A DNA stretch of 64,000 bases from Niallia sp. FSL W8-0635. Its GTDB lineage: Bacteria; Bacillota; Bacilli; Bacillales; Cytobacillaceae. The stretch is taken from the NCBI RefSeq assembly GCF_038007965.1, contig NZ_JBBOYD010000002.1, positions 248,001-312,000 on the forward strand. The letters run 5' to 3'. The position numbers and the translations under genes were made by a program. The notes under the pieces are model-generated. The model was not told the DNA's origin, did not search any database, and was given only the letters and a program-made list of their open reading frames with translations. Positions 37,134-47,061 of the stretch are shown here, in pieces (the first letter of the stretch is position 1; the number at the start of each line of letters is the position of its first letter).

Positions 37134-38024
37134 TTATAAATTTTCCATTAGACGTTTTTTGATTAATTCATAATCGTCCCTAGTAATACCAGGAGCAAAT
37201 TCTTCAGGTAACTCCTCTAAGTTTGGAATTGGTCCGCCTTCAGGAGTACCAATTTTCACTTCAAGTGGTTGCCCATTTTCCGGATTTGTTCCTTTCCAAA
37301 TCATTCCGATATCCCTGTATTCTGTTTCGCTCCATGTGAATAGCACATTGCTTAAGCCTTTTTCTATGAACGGTCTGGCATAATCAAATTTTGAGTTATC
37401 AAGATTTGGAACTGGAAGCATTTTCGTCAAGTCTACCCCTGTAGCAATTTCGATTGCTTTCGCATAGGCGAGGATATGTGTTCCTCCACGAACAAGTAAA
37501 TACCCAATCATGGTTCTAGCAACTGGGTTATCAGTCATCTCATAAACTCTCATTTTATGTGTACGTGCACCAATCTCTAGAAAAAAGTTATGTGTTAAAT
37601 CTAAAACCAGATTTCCACTATTAAAAACATTATCACCAGTCCAAGGTCTTCCCATTGAATCACCTGGTATAGCCGTTTGAGCTGTAGAAATAAAATGGTG
37701 GGTGTTTCTCGCATCCTTCCCATTTTGAAGTGGAGTGATATCCGGATTCCCTGGAAAAGTATTACCTACCGATAACAAATTAATCGTATTAGAAACAAGT
37801 TCTACATGACCAAATTCTTCTGCTGTAATGCTTGCCACTAACTCATAGAATGGTTTTAGCTTTTTTTTATTTCTGAAGTTAAAAGACTGAAACATATAGT
37901 TATTTAAGGTAGACATCTCCCCAAACTTGCCACCCAAGAGTTCTTGTACTGCTGCTGCAGCATTCATATCGCCGTGTGCGGGTATAGGAAGTTCAATTGC
38001 CAATTTATTTATTCTTTTAAACAT
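37134..38024 (-). CDS. manganese catalase
   Basis: A 296-aa non-haem catalase that splits hydrogen peroxide at a dimanganese site. Metal ligands are visible in MNAAAAVQELLGG, ITAEEFGHVELV, HNFFLEIGARTHKMR and RGGTHILAYAKA. The length equals that of family members. GGAGGGGAAAT precedes the ATG. It follows a DUF2642 gene by 24 bp in one operon. Spore-former enzymes of this type are often coat-associated; this pair also belongs to the Tn1546 heat-resistance cargo as I recall it. Confidence 0.93.
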   Translation of the reverse strand: MFKRINKLAIELPIPAHGDMNAAAAVQELLGGKFGEMSTLNNYMFQSFNFRNKKKLKPFYELVASITAEEFGHVELVSNTINLLSVGNTFPGNPDITPLQNGKDARNTHHFISTAQTAIPGDSMGRPWTGDNVFNSGNLVLDLTHNFFLEIGARTHKMRVYEMTDNPVARTMIGYLLVRGGTHILAYAKAIEIATGVDLTKMLPVPNLDNSKFDYARPFIEKGLSNVLFTWSETEYRDIGMIWKGTNPENGQPLEVKIGTPEGGPIPNLEELPEEFAPGITRDDYELIKKRLMENL

Positions 38025-38048
38025 TATTTCCCCTCCACTTCCTTTTTG

Positions 38049-38258
38049 TTAACCAGGAAAAACCCAAATAATTTGCTGGGTACGAATAAAAAAGGGAGTT
38101 CCGTTAGATTCGACAACAATGTGATCTGGCAATACATTTTTCAAGGAGCCACGAACGCTACCTCTTATGGTTTGAACAGTAACAATTTTACCAACAATGG
38201 TTGTTAATGTCTGATAAACATATGGATCATAAAAGCTTAACAGGTTGTTGTTTGTCAT
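38049..38258 (-). CDS. DUF2642 protein, spore-coat type
   Basis: A 69-aa protein with YQTLTTIVGKIVTVQTIRGS and VLPDHIVVESNGTPFFIRTQ, typical of DUF2642 (CotP/YuzF-like small proteins). AGGAGGATCT precedes the ATG. First gene of an operon with the manganese catalase. Confidence 0.75.
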   Translation of the reverse strand: MTNNNLLSFYDPYVYQTLTTIVGKIVTVQTIRGSVRGSLKNVLPDHIVVESNGTPFFIRTQQIIWVFPG

Positions 38259-38469
38259 TTAGATCCTCCTATTCTAAAGTCATTCTTACTGAGTATATGT
38301 TTCTCGATATGAAAAAAGACTGAAAAACAACTGTTCAATTTGACTCTTGTTGTTAAATACTATCCTGAAAATAATAAACGGCAATAGCACATTTTTTGCA
38401 ATACGAAACTAGGCCTAGCAATACCTAATTTTTTAAACTGGACCTAGGAATGACTAATCTAATCCTTTT

Positions 38470-38694
38470 ATGTACGAATTTATACTATGGCTCGCATACG
38501 CCGATGTAATTGACAATAAAATTGAAAAGATAAAGCAAGGGCTTGTAGAGTTCAAGAATAAACTTTATGGCACAGGTAATGCCATTCAAAGTATAACGAA
38601 AACTCTTGACAAACTATTTCAACGTCAGGACGAACTGTTTCAACGTCAAGACAATATTATCAAGCTACTGGAAGTTGTGTATAACAATTTATAA
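38470..38694 (+). CDS. possible coiled-coil protein, 74 aa
   Basis: A frame beginning MYEFILWLAYADVI followed by heptad-like sequence and a duplicated LFQRQDELFQRQDNI. No good ribosome site is visible, so expression is doubtful. Confidence 0.3.
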   Translation: MYEFILWLAYADVIDNKIEKIKQGLVEFKNKLYGTGNAIQSITKTLDKLFQRQDELFQRQDNIIKLLEVVYNNL

Positions 38695-38855
38695 TTATAT
38701 GGAACACCAGTAAATCTCGGGCCTATTTCAAAAATTAGAAGTCATTAAGCCGCACTCGAAAGATGGACAAAGATATATTGAAGTTGTATTTATTTATCGC
38801 TTTGAAAAATCTGTTGAAACATGTGCCGATATGATTAATTGCGACAGGAGCACCT

Positions 38856-39258
38856 AATTGGTATGTAAATAAATTAGCAGCAGAGTTAAGCAACAAAGGT
38901 GATGACAAACTATTCAAAACCTTATCATTACTTATTCCAGAGGAAGAATTAAAACCAGAATTAAAGAGTATAAAGGGTGGCTATAAAGATATTGATGTGG
39001 TCACTGTTTCCGAACAACTAAATCAAAAAGGGATACTGGAGGATGTGGGCGGCGTAACCTATCTTACTCAATTAGCTGGCTCAGTACCAACTACAGCGAA
39101 TACCATTTATTATTGTGATTTGGTAAAATCGAAATCCTTGCGTAGGCGAGGAATTGAAGCAGCAAAAAATATAAGATATTTATCGGAGGTACAGGAATTT
39201 GAATATGACGAGACATTTTTGACAGAAGTAGAAAATCAGGCTTTAAAAATCCGATCAA
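38856..39258 (+). pseudogene. fragment with DnaB helicase N-terminal domain
   Basis: IDVVTVSEQLNQKG, VGGVTYLTQLAGSVPTTANT and YYCDLVKSKSLRRRGIEA match the N-terminal domain of replicative helicase DnaB. The upstream part (ELSNKGDDKLFKTLSLLIPE) is unrelated. The frame then runs into an IS66 fragment; the ATPase domain is missing. Confidence 0.65.
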
Positions 39259-39267
39259 TGGCGTTCT

Positions 39268-39426
39268 CATTACTCGCATCTCATTGGGAAGCTTCTCGAA
39301 AATGTACATCAAGTATTGATAAGGATTAAGCCCATTTTCTTTGGCTGTTTCTACAATACTATAAGTCACAGCACTAGCCTTCGCTCCTTTCGGAGTGTTT
39401 GCAAAAATCCAGTTTTTCCTTTTATG
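39268..39426 (-). pseudogene. IS66 transposase C-terminal fragment (minus)
   Basis: Minus-strand frame reads HKRKNWIFANTPKGAKASAV then SIVETAKENGLNPYQYLMYI, the end of IS66 TnpC. It stops at the DnaB fragment and meets the next IS66 fragment head-to-head. Confidence 0.8.
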
Positions 39427-39436
39427 TACTTAAACA

Positions 39437-39661
39437 CATAAAAGAAAAAACTGGCTCTTTTCCGTCAGTGAAGTTGGTGCAAAAGCCAACGCCATCTGTT
39501 TAAGTATCGCAGAAATGGCAAAAGCAAACGGAGTGGATTTCTATCGTTATCTCTTGAAGTTACTGACAGATTTTCCGAATCTTGATATCTATCCACATTC
39601 GGAAATTTTAAATCAATATATGCCTTGGTCAAAAATGATTCAAGCAGAATGTGGCAGATAA
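39437..39661 (+). pseudogene. IS66 transposase C-terminal fragment (plus)
   Basis: Plus-strand frame HKRKNWLFSVSEVGAKANAI ... AEMAKANGVDFYRYL ... MPWSKMIQAECGR and stop. A different IS66 lineage than its neighbour; both begin at the same HKRKNW motif. A hairpin follows at 39667-39710 (AATCACCGTATATC against GATATACGGTGATT). Confidence 0.8.
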
Positions 39662-39767
39662 AATGAAATCACCGTATATCTGATTAAAAAAATCATGATA
39701 TACGGTGATTTATGATGCGTACGGTTAAGGTATGCTTATTTTTTATAGTTTGGGCTTACAAAAGAAA

Positions 39768-41699
39768 AGGGGTTGTCCGAAAAGTGAGTAAAAGCTAATT
39801 TTTCGGACCCCTTTTTTTATCTTTTTTCTAAAAAAATGCACAAAAAAAACATCCTTTTTAGTAAAATGAAGTTACCACACAACATTAAAAGAAAGGATGA
39901 TTTTTTTGTGCAATCAAATGATTACTACTGAAAATTATAACACGCAAATGACATTACTTCCAGTTCTAGAAGGGAATGAGATGGAGAAAAAAAACAATAA
40001 AAGGCAATTATCCCCAACGTTCAAACCTTACAACAACCGTCAAATCCAAGCAATTTTTGATTTAGAATCCTTCATTCCAGCTCATCATGTGGCCCGTGTG
40101 ATAGATGAAATGGTAGAGGCTGTTTCGGACAAAATTCTATTCTCCCATTATAAAGGTGGAGGACGAAGCTCTTATCATCCTAAAATGATGCTTAAAATCA
40201 TTCTATTTGGCTATTCTCAAAAAATTTATTCTTGCCGTGGGATCGAAAAGCTGATTACAGAAAACATCCCAGCGATGTGGCTAGCTGCGATGCAACAACC
40301 TGATTTCCGTACCATTAATGAGTTTAGAGGAGTACGGTTGAATGTTTTGATAGACGAGCTATTTGAAGTGATGATTCTAAAACTAATAGAAGAAAACTAC
40401 ATCACAATGGAAAACTACTTTTTGGATGGGACCAAAATCGAGGCCAATGCCAATAAGTATACTTTTGTATGGAAGAAATCAACCGAGAAATTTGAAGCTA
40501 AATTAAAAGAAAAAATTCAAGAAACCCTTCAACATATTCAGGAACTAACCCAATTGGAAGCTGGTATGATCCAAGGAGAAGTTCTTCTCAACGAAGACCA
40601 CACGATACCTACTCTAGAAAGTGTAGCGGAGAAACTCGAGGAGAAAGTAGAAACGTTAACAGAGGAAATCGAAATAGAATCTTGTACACACATCCGTAAA
40701 GAAAAGCGAAAAGAACGTAGTACATTAAAGAAGTCAGTGAAGTTAATCCGACAGGATTTCATCGAGCGACTTGCCAAATATAAGGAACAGAACGAAATCT
40801 TTGGCGAACGAAACAGTTATTCAAAAACGGACAAAGATGGCACCTTTATGCGAATGAAAGAAGATCCTATGAAAAACGGTCAGCTAAAACCAGGATACAA
40901 TGTTCAAATGGGGACAGAAAATCAATTTATCCTATTCTACTCGATTCATCAACGCCCAACTGACACACGTTGTTTTATTCCACATATGGAAAAGCTCGCC
41001 TCTACATCATTACCGATGCCTAAAACCGTCATTGCCGATGCAGGTTACGGAAGCGAAGAAAATTATGTTTATGCGGTAGGAGAAGAAAAAGAGCTACGTT
41101 TTGATTTTCTTATTCCTTATGGTTCCTACCTCCATGAACAAACACGTAAATTCAAAAATGATATCAAAAACGCTAAAAACTGGACTTATATGGAACAAGA
41201 CGATTATTTTATTTGCCCAAATGGAAGGAAGGTTCTCTTTAAAAAATATCAAACCAAAAAAAATCGCTACGGTTATGAACAAAGTTTCAAAATCTATGAA
41301 TGCGAAGACTGTACAGATTGTCCCTTGAAGGCCCAGTGCACAAAAGCCAAGGGAAATCGGCAAATTCACTGGAATACGATTTTTGAAGAAATGAAAACCA
41401 AAGCGAAAACAGCCCTTGAATGTGAAGAGAAGACCGCAATCTACGCTCGACGGAAAATCGAAGTAGAAAGTGCGTTTGGTCATATTAAGGGCAATCGGTC
41501 GTTCCGCAGGTTTTCGTTGCGGGGGCTCGATAAGGTTCATGCCGAGTTTGGGATTGTGGCATTGGCCCACAACCTATTGAAAGTAGCGGGCATCCGCCAG
41601 CTACTTTCAAAAATAAAACAACAGAATAGAAAAGCAAGAGGAGAAAAACGAGCCTTTTTCTCCTCTTGCCTTATTTTAGGGACTTTTCGGACAGCCCCT
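39768..41699 (+). mobile_element. IS1182-family insertion sequence
   Basis: Terminal repeats AGGGGTTGTCCGAAAAGT (39768-39785) and ACTTTTCGGACAGCCCCT (41682-41699) differ at one base. They frame one transposase gene. I see no clear target duplication, which is common when flanks have rearranged. Confidence 0.85.
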
Positions 41700-41714
41700 G
41701 GTAGGAATTTTTAA
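39906..41714 (+). CDS. IS1182-family transposase
   Basis: A DDE transposase of about 600 aa. The N-terminal DUF772 domain (FIPAHHVARVIDEMVEAV, YHPKMMLKIILFGYSQKIYS, PDFRTINEFR) is followed by the DDE domain with YFLDGTKIEANANKYTFVW (Asp), PKTVIADAGYGSEENY (Asp) and RRKIEVESAFGHIKGNR (Glu) and a Cys cluster (CEDCTDCPLKAQC). Start is TTG 39906 (AAAGGATG 8 bp before) or ATG 39918. The frame runs 15 bp past the right terminal repeat, so the natural stop may be lost at the junction. Confidence 0.9.
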   Translation: MCNQMITTENYNTQMTLLPVLEGNEMEKKNNKRQLSPTFKPYNNRQIQAIFDLESFIPAHHVARVIDEMVEAVSDKILFSHYKGGGRSSYHPKMMLKIILFGYSQKIYSCRGIEKLITENIPAMWLAAMQQPDFRTINEFRGVRLNVLIDELFEVMILKLIEENYITMENYFLDGTKIEANANKYTFVWKKSTEKFEAKLKEKIQETLQHIQELTQLEAGMIQGEVLLNEDHTIPTLESVAEKLEEKVETLTEEIEIESCTHIRKEKRKERSTLKKSVKLIRQDFIERLAKYKEQNEIFGERNSYSKTDKDGTFMRMKEDPMKNGQLKPGYNVQMGTENQFILFYSIHQRPTDTRCFIPHMEKLASTSLPMPKTVIADAGYGSEENYVYAVGEEKELRFDFLIPYGSYLHEQTRKFKNDIKNAKNWTYMEQDDYFICPNGRKVLFKKYQTKKNRYGYEQSFKIYECEDCTDCPLKAQCTKAKGNRQIHWNTIFEEMKTKAKTALECEEKTAIYARRKIEVESAFGHIKGNRSFRRFSLRGLDKVHAEFGIVALAHNLLKVAGIRQLLSKIKQQNRKARGEKRAFFSSCLILGTFRTAPGRNF

Positions 41715-41868
41715 TATTATTAGTCAGCTCATTTAAAATAATTTTTTTCTTTGCCTGAGGTAAATGGCAGCTTAAAATTAGCAAATCAACTAGGTCAGGT
41801 TGTTCCTCAGCAATTTCCTGTAAGTAATCCCTGCCAAACTCTTTCATAACAGGTAGCAAACTGCTCAT
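41671..41868 (-). pseudogene. small gene after hsp20, 3' end cut by IS1182
   Basis: ATG 41868 lies 2 bp after the hsp20 stop. About 55 codons (MSSLLPVMKEFGRDYLQEIA, LVDLLILSCHLPQAKKK) look genuine; the last codons are insertion-sequence DNA. Function unknown. Confidence 0.55.
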
Positions 41869-41870
41869 TT

Positions 41871-42311
41871 TTAATGGAAATCCACATCAATTCTCTTTTT
41901 ATTTGTTTGAGTTTGTTTAGGCATGATAACTTCTAGTACACCATCCTTATAAGAAGCCTTTATACCTTCCTCAGAAACAGGAGTTGGTAGTGTAATAGCT
42001 CTGTGAAAGCTACCTGTGTATCTTTCTCTCCTATGCATATTCTCTTCTTTAATCTCATTAGTTCTGTTAATTGAGCCACTAATTCTCAATACATTATTTT
42101 CAATATCAATGTTTACATCTTCTTTACTCTGTAAGCCTGGAATGTCACAAGTTGCTACTACCTCTTTATCTGTTTCATGAACATCCACTCTTATATTCCC
42201 CAATTGATTCATTTCATTGTCTAAATGAAAAGGGAAATCATTGAATAATCTGTCAAAATCTCTCCTAATGTTAGTTAATTGTCTAAATGGATCATAAGGT
42301 ATTAATGCCAT
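41871..42311 (-). CDS. Hsp20 small heat-shock protein
   Basis: A 146-aa alpha-crystallin-domain chaperone that holds unfolding proteins. IRVDVHETDKEVVATCDIPG begins the domain, GSFHRAITLP and ASYKDGVLEVIMPK carry the conserved A-x-x-x-x-G-V-L motif. AAGGAGATG supports ATG 42311 over the longer frame. Fits the stress-resistance theme of the region; Hsp20 genes have been seen with mobile stress islands. Confidence 0.93.
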   Translation of the reverse strand: MALIPYDPFRQLTNIRRDFDRLFNDFPFHLDNEMNQLGNIRVDVHETDKEVVATCDIPGLQSKEDVNIDIENNVLRISGSINRTNEIKEENMHRRERYTGSFHRAITLPTPVSEEGIKASYKDGVLEVIMPKQTQTNKKRIDVDFH

Positions 42312-42424
42312 TTGTATCATCTCCTTAGTTATTTTTAACAAATATATTTTTCCCATTTACTATGTAATTATTCATTTAAGGGATAAGCTGAGTCAGTTTT
42401 AGAAAAGCATCCTATTACAGAAAA

Positions 42425-42447
42425 AGGAGAGCCTAATTAGCTCTCCT
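42425..42447 (-). terminator. intrinsic terminator (minus)
   Basis: AGGAGAGC pairs with GCTCTCCT; the minus strand continues TTTTT. It ends the truncated gene at 42437-42591. Confidence 0.75.
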
Positions 42448-42591
42448 CAGTGTCATTAGTTTTAACCTCATATCCAAAAAGCTGTGACCTTTCTTTAGAC
42501 CCAAGATGGGATTCTAACTCGAGAAAGCCTCCTTTAGCTGTTATTGAAGACAATGCAGCGAACGTTACTTCTTTATATAAATCCTCATTTG
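42437..42591 (-). pseudogene. C-terminal fragment of a gene cut by a Tn1546-type end
   Basis: The minus strand reads EDLYKEVTFAALSSITAKGG, FLELESHLGSKERSQLFGYE to a TAA stop with its own terminator. The 5' part is replaced by the terminal repeat R2 at 42592, so the transposon inserted into this gene. Product unknown. Confidence 0.5.
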
Positions 42592-42629
42592 GGGGTAGCG
42601 TCAGGAAAATGCGAATTTACAACGCTAAG
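42592..42629 (+). repeat. Tn1546-type terminal inverted repeat R2
   Basis: GGGGTAGCGTCAGGAAAATG, then CGAATTTACAACGCTAAG: one base from the Tn1546 end as I know it. The tnpA pseudogene lies directly inside. Confidence 0.9.
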
Positions 42630-42665
42630 CCCATTTTCAAGACGATTCCCCCAGTTTTAACAACG

Positions 42666-45120
42666 TTAAGAAAGTTTCAATGGTCTTAAAGAATCTAACG
42701 AGACCATTTTCTCCGAATTAAAATGGTATTCTCCAAGTAAATTAATATGTTCCCAACCTAGAGGTGACATATGGTGCAATAATTCTTCATTAAAACTACC
42801 TGACCGTTTTTGATATTCAACTGCCTTTGTTAGATGTAAAGTATTCCAGATACTGATGGCATTGATAATGATGTTTAAGGCACTGGCCCTTTGCAATTGA
42901 TGCTGTATGGTTCGTTCCCTAAGCTCGCCTTGTTTTCCGAAGAAAATAGCTCTTGCCAGTCCATTCATGGCTTCTCCTTTATTCAATCCTTTTTGTATTT
43001 TTCTTCTTAATGATTCATCCGAAATATAATTCAAAATAAAGATCGTTTTTTCTATTCGGCCCATCTCACGTAAGGCTGTAGCCAAGCTGTTTTGTCTTGA
43101 ATAAGAACCTAATTTCCCCATAATAAGGGATGCTGAAACTGTTCCTTCCCTTATAGAATGAGCTAATCGCAAAACATCCTCATAATTCTCTTTAATGACC
43201 TTTGTATTTATTTGTCCACGTAAAATGACTTCTAATTTTGGATACTCACTTGCCTTATCTATTGTAAATAATTTCGAGTCTGATAAATCTCGTATTCTTG
43301 GAGCAAATTTAAATCCTAATAAATGGGTCAGTCCGAATATTTGGTCTGTGTAACCAGCCGTGTCTGTATAATGCTCTACTATATTTAGATCCGTCTCATG
43401 GTGTAACAAACCATCCAAAACATGAATCGCATCCATTGAATTAGTATGAATAATCTTTGTGTAATAAGAAGAAAATTGATCACTTGTAAAACGATAGATG
43501 GTGGCTCCTTTTCTAGTTCCATAATGTGGGTTTGCATCTGCATGTAGCGATGAAACGCCTATCTGCATTCTCATACCATCGGACGAGGATGTTGTACCGT
43601 CTCCCCAATAAGAAGACAATTGCAATTTGTGATGAAAATTTACTAATACGGCTTGGGCTTTATTCATTGCATCTTCATACATGCGCCATTGTGATACATT
43701 GGCCAATTGCTTATATGTAAGTCCGGGTGTTGCTTCAGCCATTTTGCTTAAACCAATATTCATTCCCATTCCTAAAAGAGCAGCCATAATAATAATTGTT
43801 TCTTCTTTATCCGGTTTTCGATTATTGGAAGCATGAATAAATTGCTCATGAAATCCTGTTATATAAGCAATATCCATCAGTAAATCGGTTAATTTTATTC
43901 TTGGTAGCATCTGATACAGGCTTGCACTAAATTTTTTTGCTTCTTCTGGAACATCTTTTTCTAAGCGTGCAATTGACAGCTTTCCTTTTTCAAGAGAAAC
44001 CCCGTCTAACTTGTTGGAATTGGTAGCTAACCACTTTAACCTTTAGGCTGCTGGTTCTCTCCGTCATATAATCCTCGAATGATAAACTAACTGATAATCT
44101 TGTATTCTCCTTCGTTTGATTCCATGTATCTTCTGAAAACAAATATTCTTCAAAGTCTCTATATTGTCTGCTGCCAACAATGGAAACATCTCCTGCCCTA
44201 ACATGCTCCCGAAGTTCTGTTAAAACAGCCATTTCATAGTAATGACGATTGATTGTTGTACCATCATCCTCGTATAAATGCTTTTTCCAACGTTTTGAAA
44301 TAAAATCCACAGGTGAGTCATTAGGCACTTTTCGCTTTCCGGATTCGTTCATTCCACGGATAATCTCAACAGCTTGTAAAAGTGGTTCATTTGCTTTTGT
44401 AGAATGAAATTCCAATACCCTTAATAGCGTTGGCGTATATTTTCTAAGTGAATAAAATCGTTTTTGCAGTAAGTCTAAATAATCATAGTCGGCAGGGCGT
44501 GCAAGCTCCTGAGCTTCTTCGACCGAAGAGACAAAAGAATTCCATTCGATAACGGATTCTAAAACCTCAAAAACGTCTAATTTTTCCTTTTTTGCTTTGA
44601 TTAAAGCTTGTCCGATGTTCGTAAAGTGTATAACTTTCTCATTCAGCTTTTTACCGTTTTGTTTCTGAATTTCCTCTTGAGCCTTACGGCCTTTTGATAA
44701 CAGACTAAGTATTTGTCTATCATGAATTTCAAAAGCTTTATCCGTTAACTCTTGAGTAAGATGTAATAAATAGACGGTTAATATCGAATATCGCTTATTT
44801 TCTTGAAAGTCACGGAATGCATATGGCTCATATCTTGAGCCTAAGCGAGATAGTTGTAACAGGCGATTGCGATGCAAATGACTAATTTGTACCGTTTCTA
44901 ATTCCATTCCTCGTATGTATTCGAGTCGTTCTATTACTTTTAGAAATGTTTCGGGTGAAGGATGACCCGGCGGTTCCTTTAACCAACCCAATATCGTTTT
45001 ATTGGATTCGGATGGATGCTGCGAAGTAATGATCTCTTCAAGCTTTCCTTTTTGTTCATTTGTAAGAGATTGACTAACAGTATTAAACAGTTTCTTTTCA
45101 GCCATTGCCCTTGCTGTCAC
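42666..45120 (-). pseudogene. tnpA: Tn1546-type Tn3-family transposase, frameshifted and truncated
   Basis: Two frames (42666-43910 and 43990-45120) together cover about residues 165-983 of a TnpA like that of the mercury transposon. The DDE parts are intact (SYWGDGTTSSSDGMR, YTDTAGYTDQIFG, KGEAMNGLARAIFFG). A single extra G near 44036 shifts the frame: dropping it restores KWLATNSNKLDGVSLEKG across the gap. The first 160 residues are missing, and res-like GTGCAAAATAGC sequence lies at 45126-45165. Confidence 0.88.
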
Positions 45121-45213
45121 TTTAGGAGGTAATTTGCGCTTATTTTAAGTGCTATTTTGCACATCTGTTCATTTACAATCAAGTTGTTGAATCTTAATAC
45201 TTTAAACACAGAT

Positions 45214-45241
45214 AACACCGTTCTAAATGTAGAACGGTGTT
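45214..45241. repeat. 11-bp stem hairpin
   Basis: AACACCGTTCT pairs with AGAACGGTGTT around AAATGT. A-run rather than T-run follows on the plus strand, so a terminator function is uncertain. The rest of 45166-45558 shows no gene. Confidence 0.5.
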
Positions 45242-45558
45242 AAAAAATAGTTGTTTAACTTTCTTCATCCTGTACCCATTTATCTCAAAATAAATAACAA
45301 TAAAGTCGTTTAAAAACAAAGAGTTCTTCCACTATTTCGCCCGATTTGTTGAATAGATTTTTCATTATACATAACAAGAAATAATGCGTAGTAGACACAA
45401 GAAGCGCTACTGATCGGCGGCGCTTCGGACACAAAATGTTCAGTAAAAAAACCGACGAGATTGCCGGCTTCTACAAAATTAATGATCATTCATAAAATAT
45501 AAAAATCAAACTGCATAATTTTGTTCGTCGGCTGAAGCTTGTGTAAATGCACCTTTAA

Positions 45559-45596
45559 GGGGTACGACCGAGGTACTTGTAAAAAAGGGTCATAGC
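45559..45596 (+). repeat. left terminal inverted repeat of RuMP transposon
   Basis: GGGGTACGACCGAGGTACTT onward to GGGTCATAG; preceded by TTTAA. Confidence 0.92.
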
Positions 45597-45627
45597 ATGG
45601 ATTTTTTTTACATTTACAACCCTTTTT
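45582..45627 (+). terminator. subterminal hairpin at left end of RuMP transposon
   Basis: AAAAAGGGT (45582-45590) pairs with ACCCTTTTT (45619-45627). It mirrors the tnpA terminator near the right end. On the plus strand it could stop outside transcription from entering; on the minus strand it could end the Gfo/Idh transcript. Confidence 0.55.
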
Positions 45628-45970
45628 ACTCTGTAGGGTAGGGTGGGGTCAGAAAAGTGCGGTTGTTGGTAGGATCCTAATAGGGGTAGTGTCATTGTTG
45701 CTACTCCTATTAAGGAATACTTAAACTAAATCACAAATTAAAGAAGAAACACATCTTAAAAAATGAGCATTGAACCTTTGCATAATAAGCAAAAGTCCTT
45801 TAAAATTTGTTAGCCGGGTAGAAAATGCTATAATGCTCTTATAAAAAAGAATGGATGCAAAATAGTTTAGGTAAGTTCTAAAACGATTTCTTTTATTCTT
45901 CGACAAACAGGCCAGATTCGTAATTTCTCAAGAGAATAATACAAGTCGCTGTAGGGGTTTTTGTGTTTTT
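45628..45970. other. non-coding stretch inside the left end of the RuMP transposon
   Basis: No gene is supported. It contains an imperfect hairpin (CCTAATAGGGGTAG at 45676 against CTACTCCTATTAAGG at 45701) and, at 45664, TGTTGGTAGGATCC, which faintly resembles the mercury transposon end. Confidence 0.5.
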
Positions 45971-46957
45971 TCACTTATGATCACTTTGATATACAAGACC
46001 TATTTCATCTCTCACTTTATCCAACACTTGTATCGTGGTGTATGAATTTTTATATGAGTTAGTATCAGACTCTGTTTTTCCTCGGTTGATTAATTCAATA
46101 AATTCTTTCACTTCGTAATACATAGCTGGATGAGATTGGTCGACTGTTAATTGTTCAACCGTGCCGTCAGTGTAGTGAATTTCTACTTTTTCAGCCGTAT
46201 GAATCTTATCAATCATGATACTTCCTTTTTCGCCTTGAATTTCGCTTGGTAAATAAGAGTTCGTTATTTTGGAATACATCACAATCGCATCTTTATCATC
46301 ATATTTTAAGATGACGCTACCTTCACCATCCACACCCGAATCAAGCATAATGCCAGTTGCCTTCACTTCTTTTGGTTCACCAAATAATGTAATAAGTGGA
46401 TACAAACAATAGACACCAAGGTCCATTAATGAACCGTTCGCAAACTCTGGATTGAAGGCATTAAGGACAATTCCTTCTTTGTATTTATCATAACGAGATG
46501 AATACTGACAATAGCTTGCAAAGTATCTACGGATAGGACCAATTTTATGTAAATTATCTTGAATGACCTTGAAGTTTGGAAGTAATGTTGATTTCATTGC
46601 TTCCATTAATAGGGCGTTATGATCTTTTGAGGCTTGAATCATCCTCGCTACTTCGGTTGCATTAACAGCCAGTGGCTTTTCACATAACACATGTTTGCCA
46701 TTTTGCAAAAATAAAATAGCTTGTTCTGCGTGATATGAATTGGGAGTAGCAATGTACACCGCGTCAATTTCTTGACTAACTGCCATTTCTTTTAGGTTTG
46801 TAAATATTTTTGTTACTCCATATTTACTTGCAAATTCTTCTGCTCTACTAATCGTGCGAGAATAAACAGCAGTTAGTTTAAAATCTTCTACATCATTTGC
46901 TGCTTCAAGTAATCTTTCTGTAATCCAATTAGTACCGATTACGCCGAATCGAACCAT
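45971..46957 (-). CDS. Gfo/Idh/MocA-family NAD(P)-dependent oxidoreductase
   Basis: A 328-aa dehydrogenase. The Rossmann start FGVIGTNWITERLL, IATPNSYHAEQA and HVLCEKPLAVNATE (the E-K-P motif with the catalytic lysine) define the family; the C-terminal GFO_IDH_MocA domain follows. Members oxidise sugars or inositol derivatives or act on 1,5-anhydro and diketone sugars. As part of this transposon it may act on a sugar phosphate side product, but that is a guess. It lies 358 bp from hxlB on the same strand. Confidence 0.85.
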   Translation of the reverse strand: MVRFGVIGTNWITERLLEAANDVEDFKLTAVYSRTISRAEEFASKYGVTKIFTNLKEMAVSQEIDAVYIATPNSYHAEQAILFLQNGKHVLCEKPLAVNATEVARMIQASKDHNALLMEAMKSTLLPNFKVIQDNLHKIGPIRRYFASYCQYSSRYDKYKEGIVLNAFNPEFANGSLMDLGVYCLYPLITLFGEPKEVKATGIMLDSGVDGEGSVILKYDDKDAIVMYSKITNSYLPSEIQGEKGSIMIDKIHTAEKVEIHYTDGTVEQLTVDQSHPAMYYEVKEFIELINRGKTESDTNSYKNSYTTIQVLDKVRDEIGLVYQSDHK

Positions 46958-47061
46958 TTATTCAACCTCATTCCTTTGTTTTATAAAACGAAGAGTTTTG
47001 TTTACTACACTTATGAAGCGTTTTTCATCGCCAATAGGATTTTATTTTCCCATAAAAAAAC

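Noticed and set aside
42450..42689. Plus-strand frame over the Tn1546-type end
   Set aside because: It is opposite a better supported coding fragment and spans the terminal repeat.
45659..45678. Possible mercury-transposon end (GGTTGTTGGTAGGATCC)
   Set aside because: Only about 15 bases resemble the mercury transposon terminal repeat and the GGGG end is not conserved; too weak to call.
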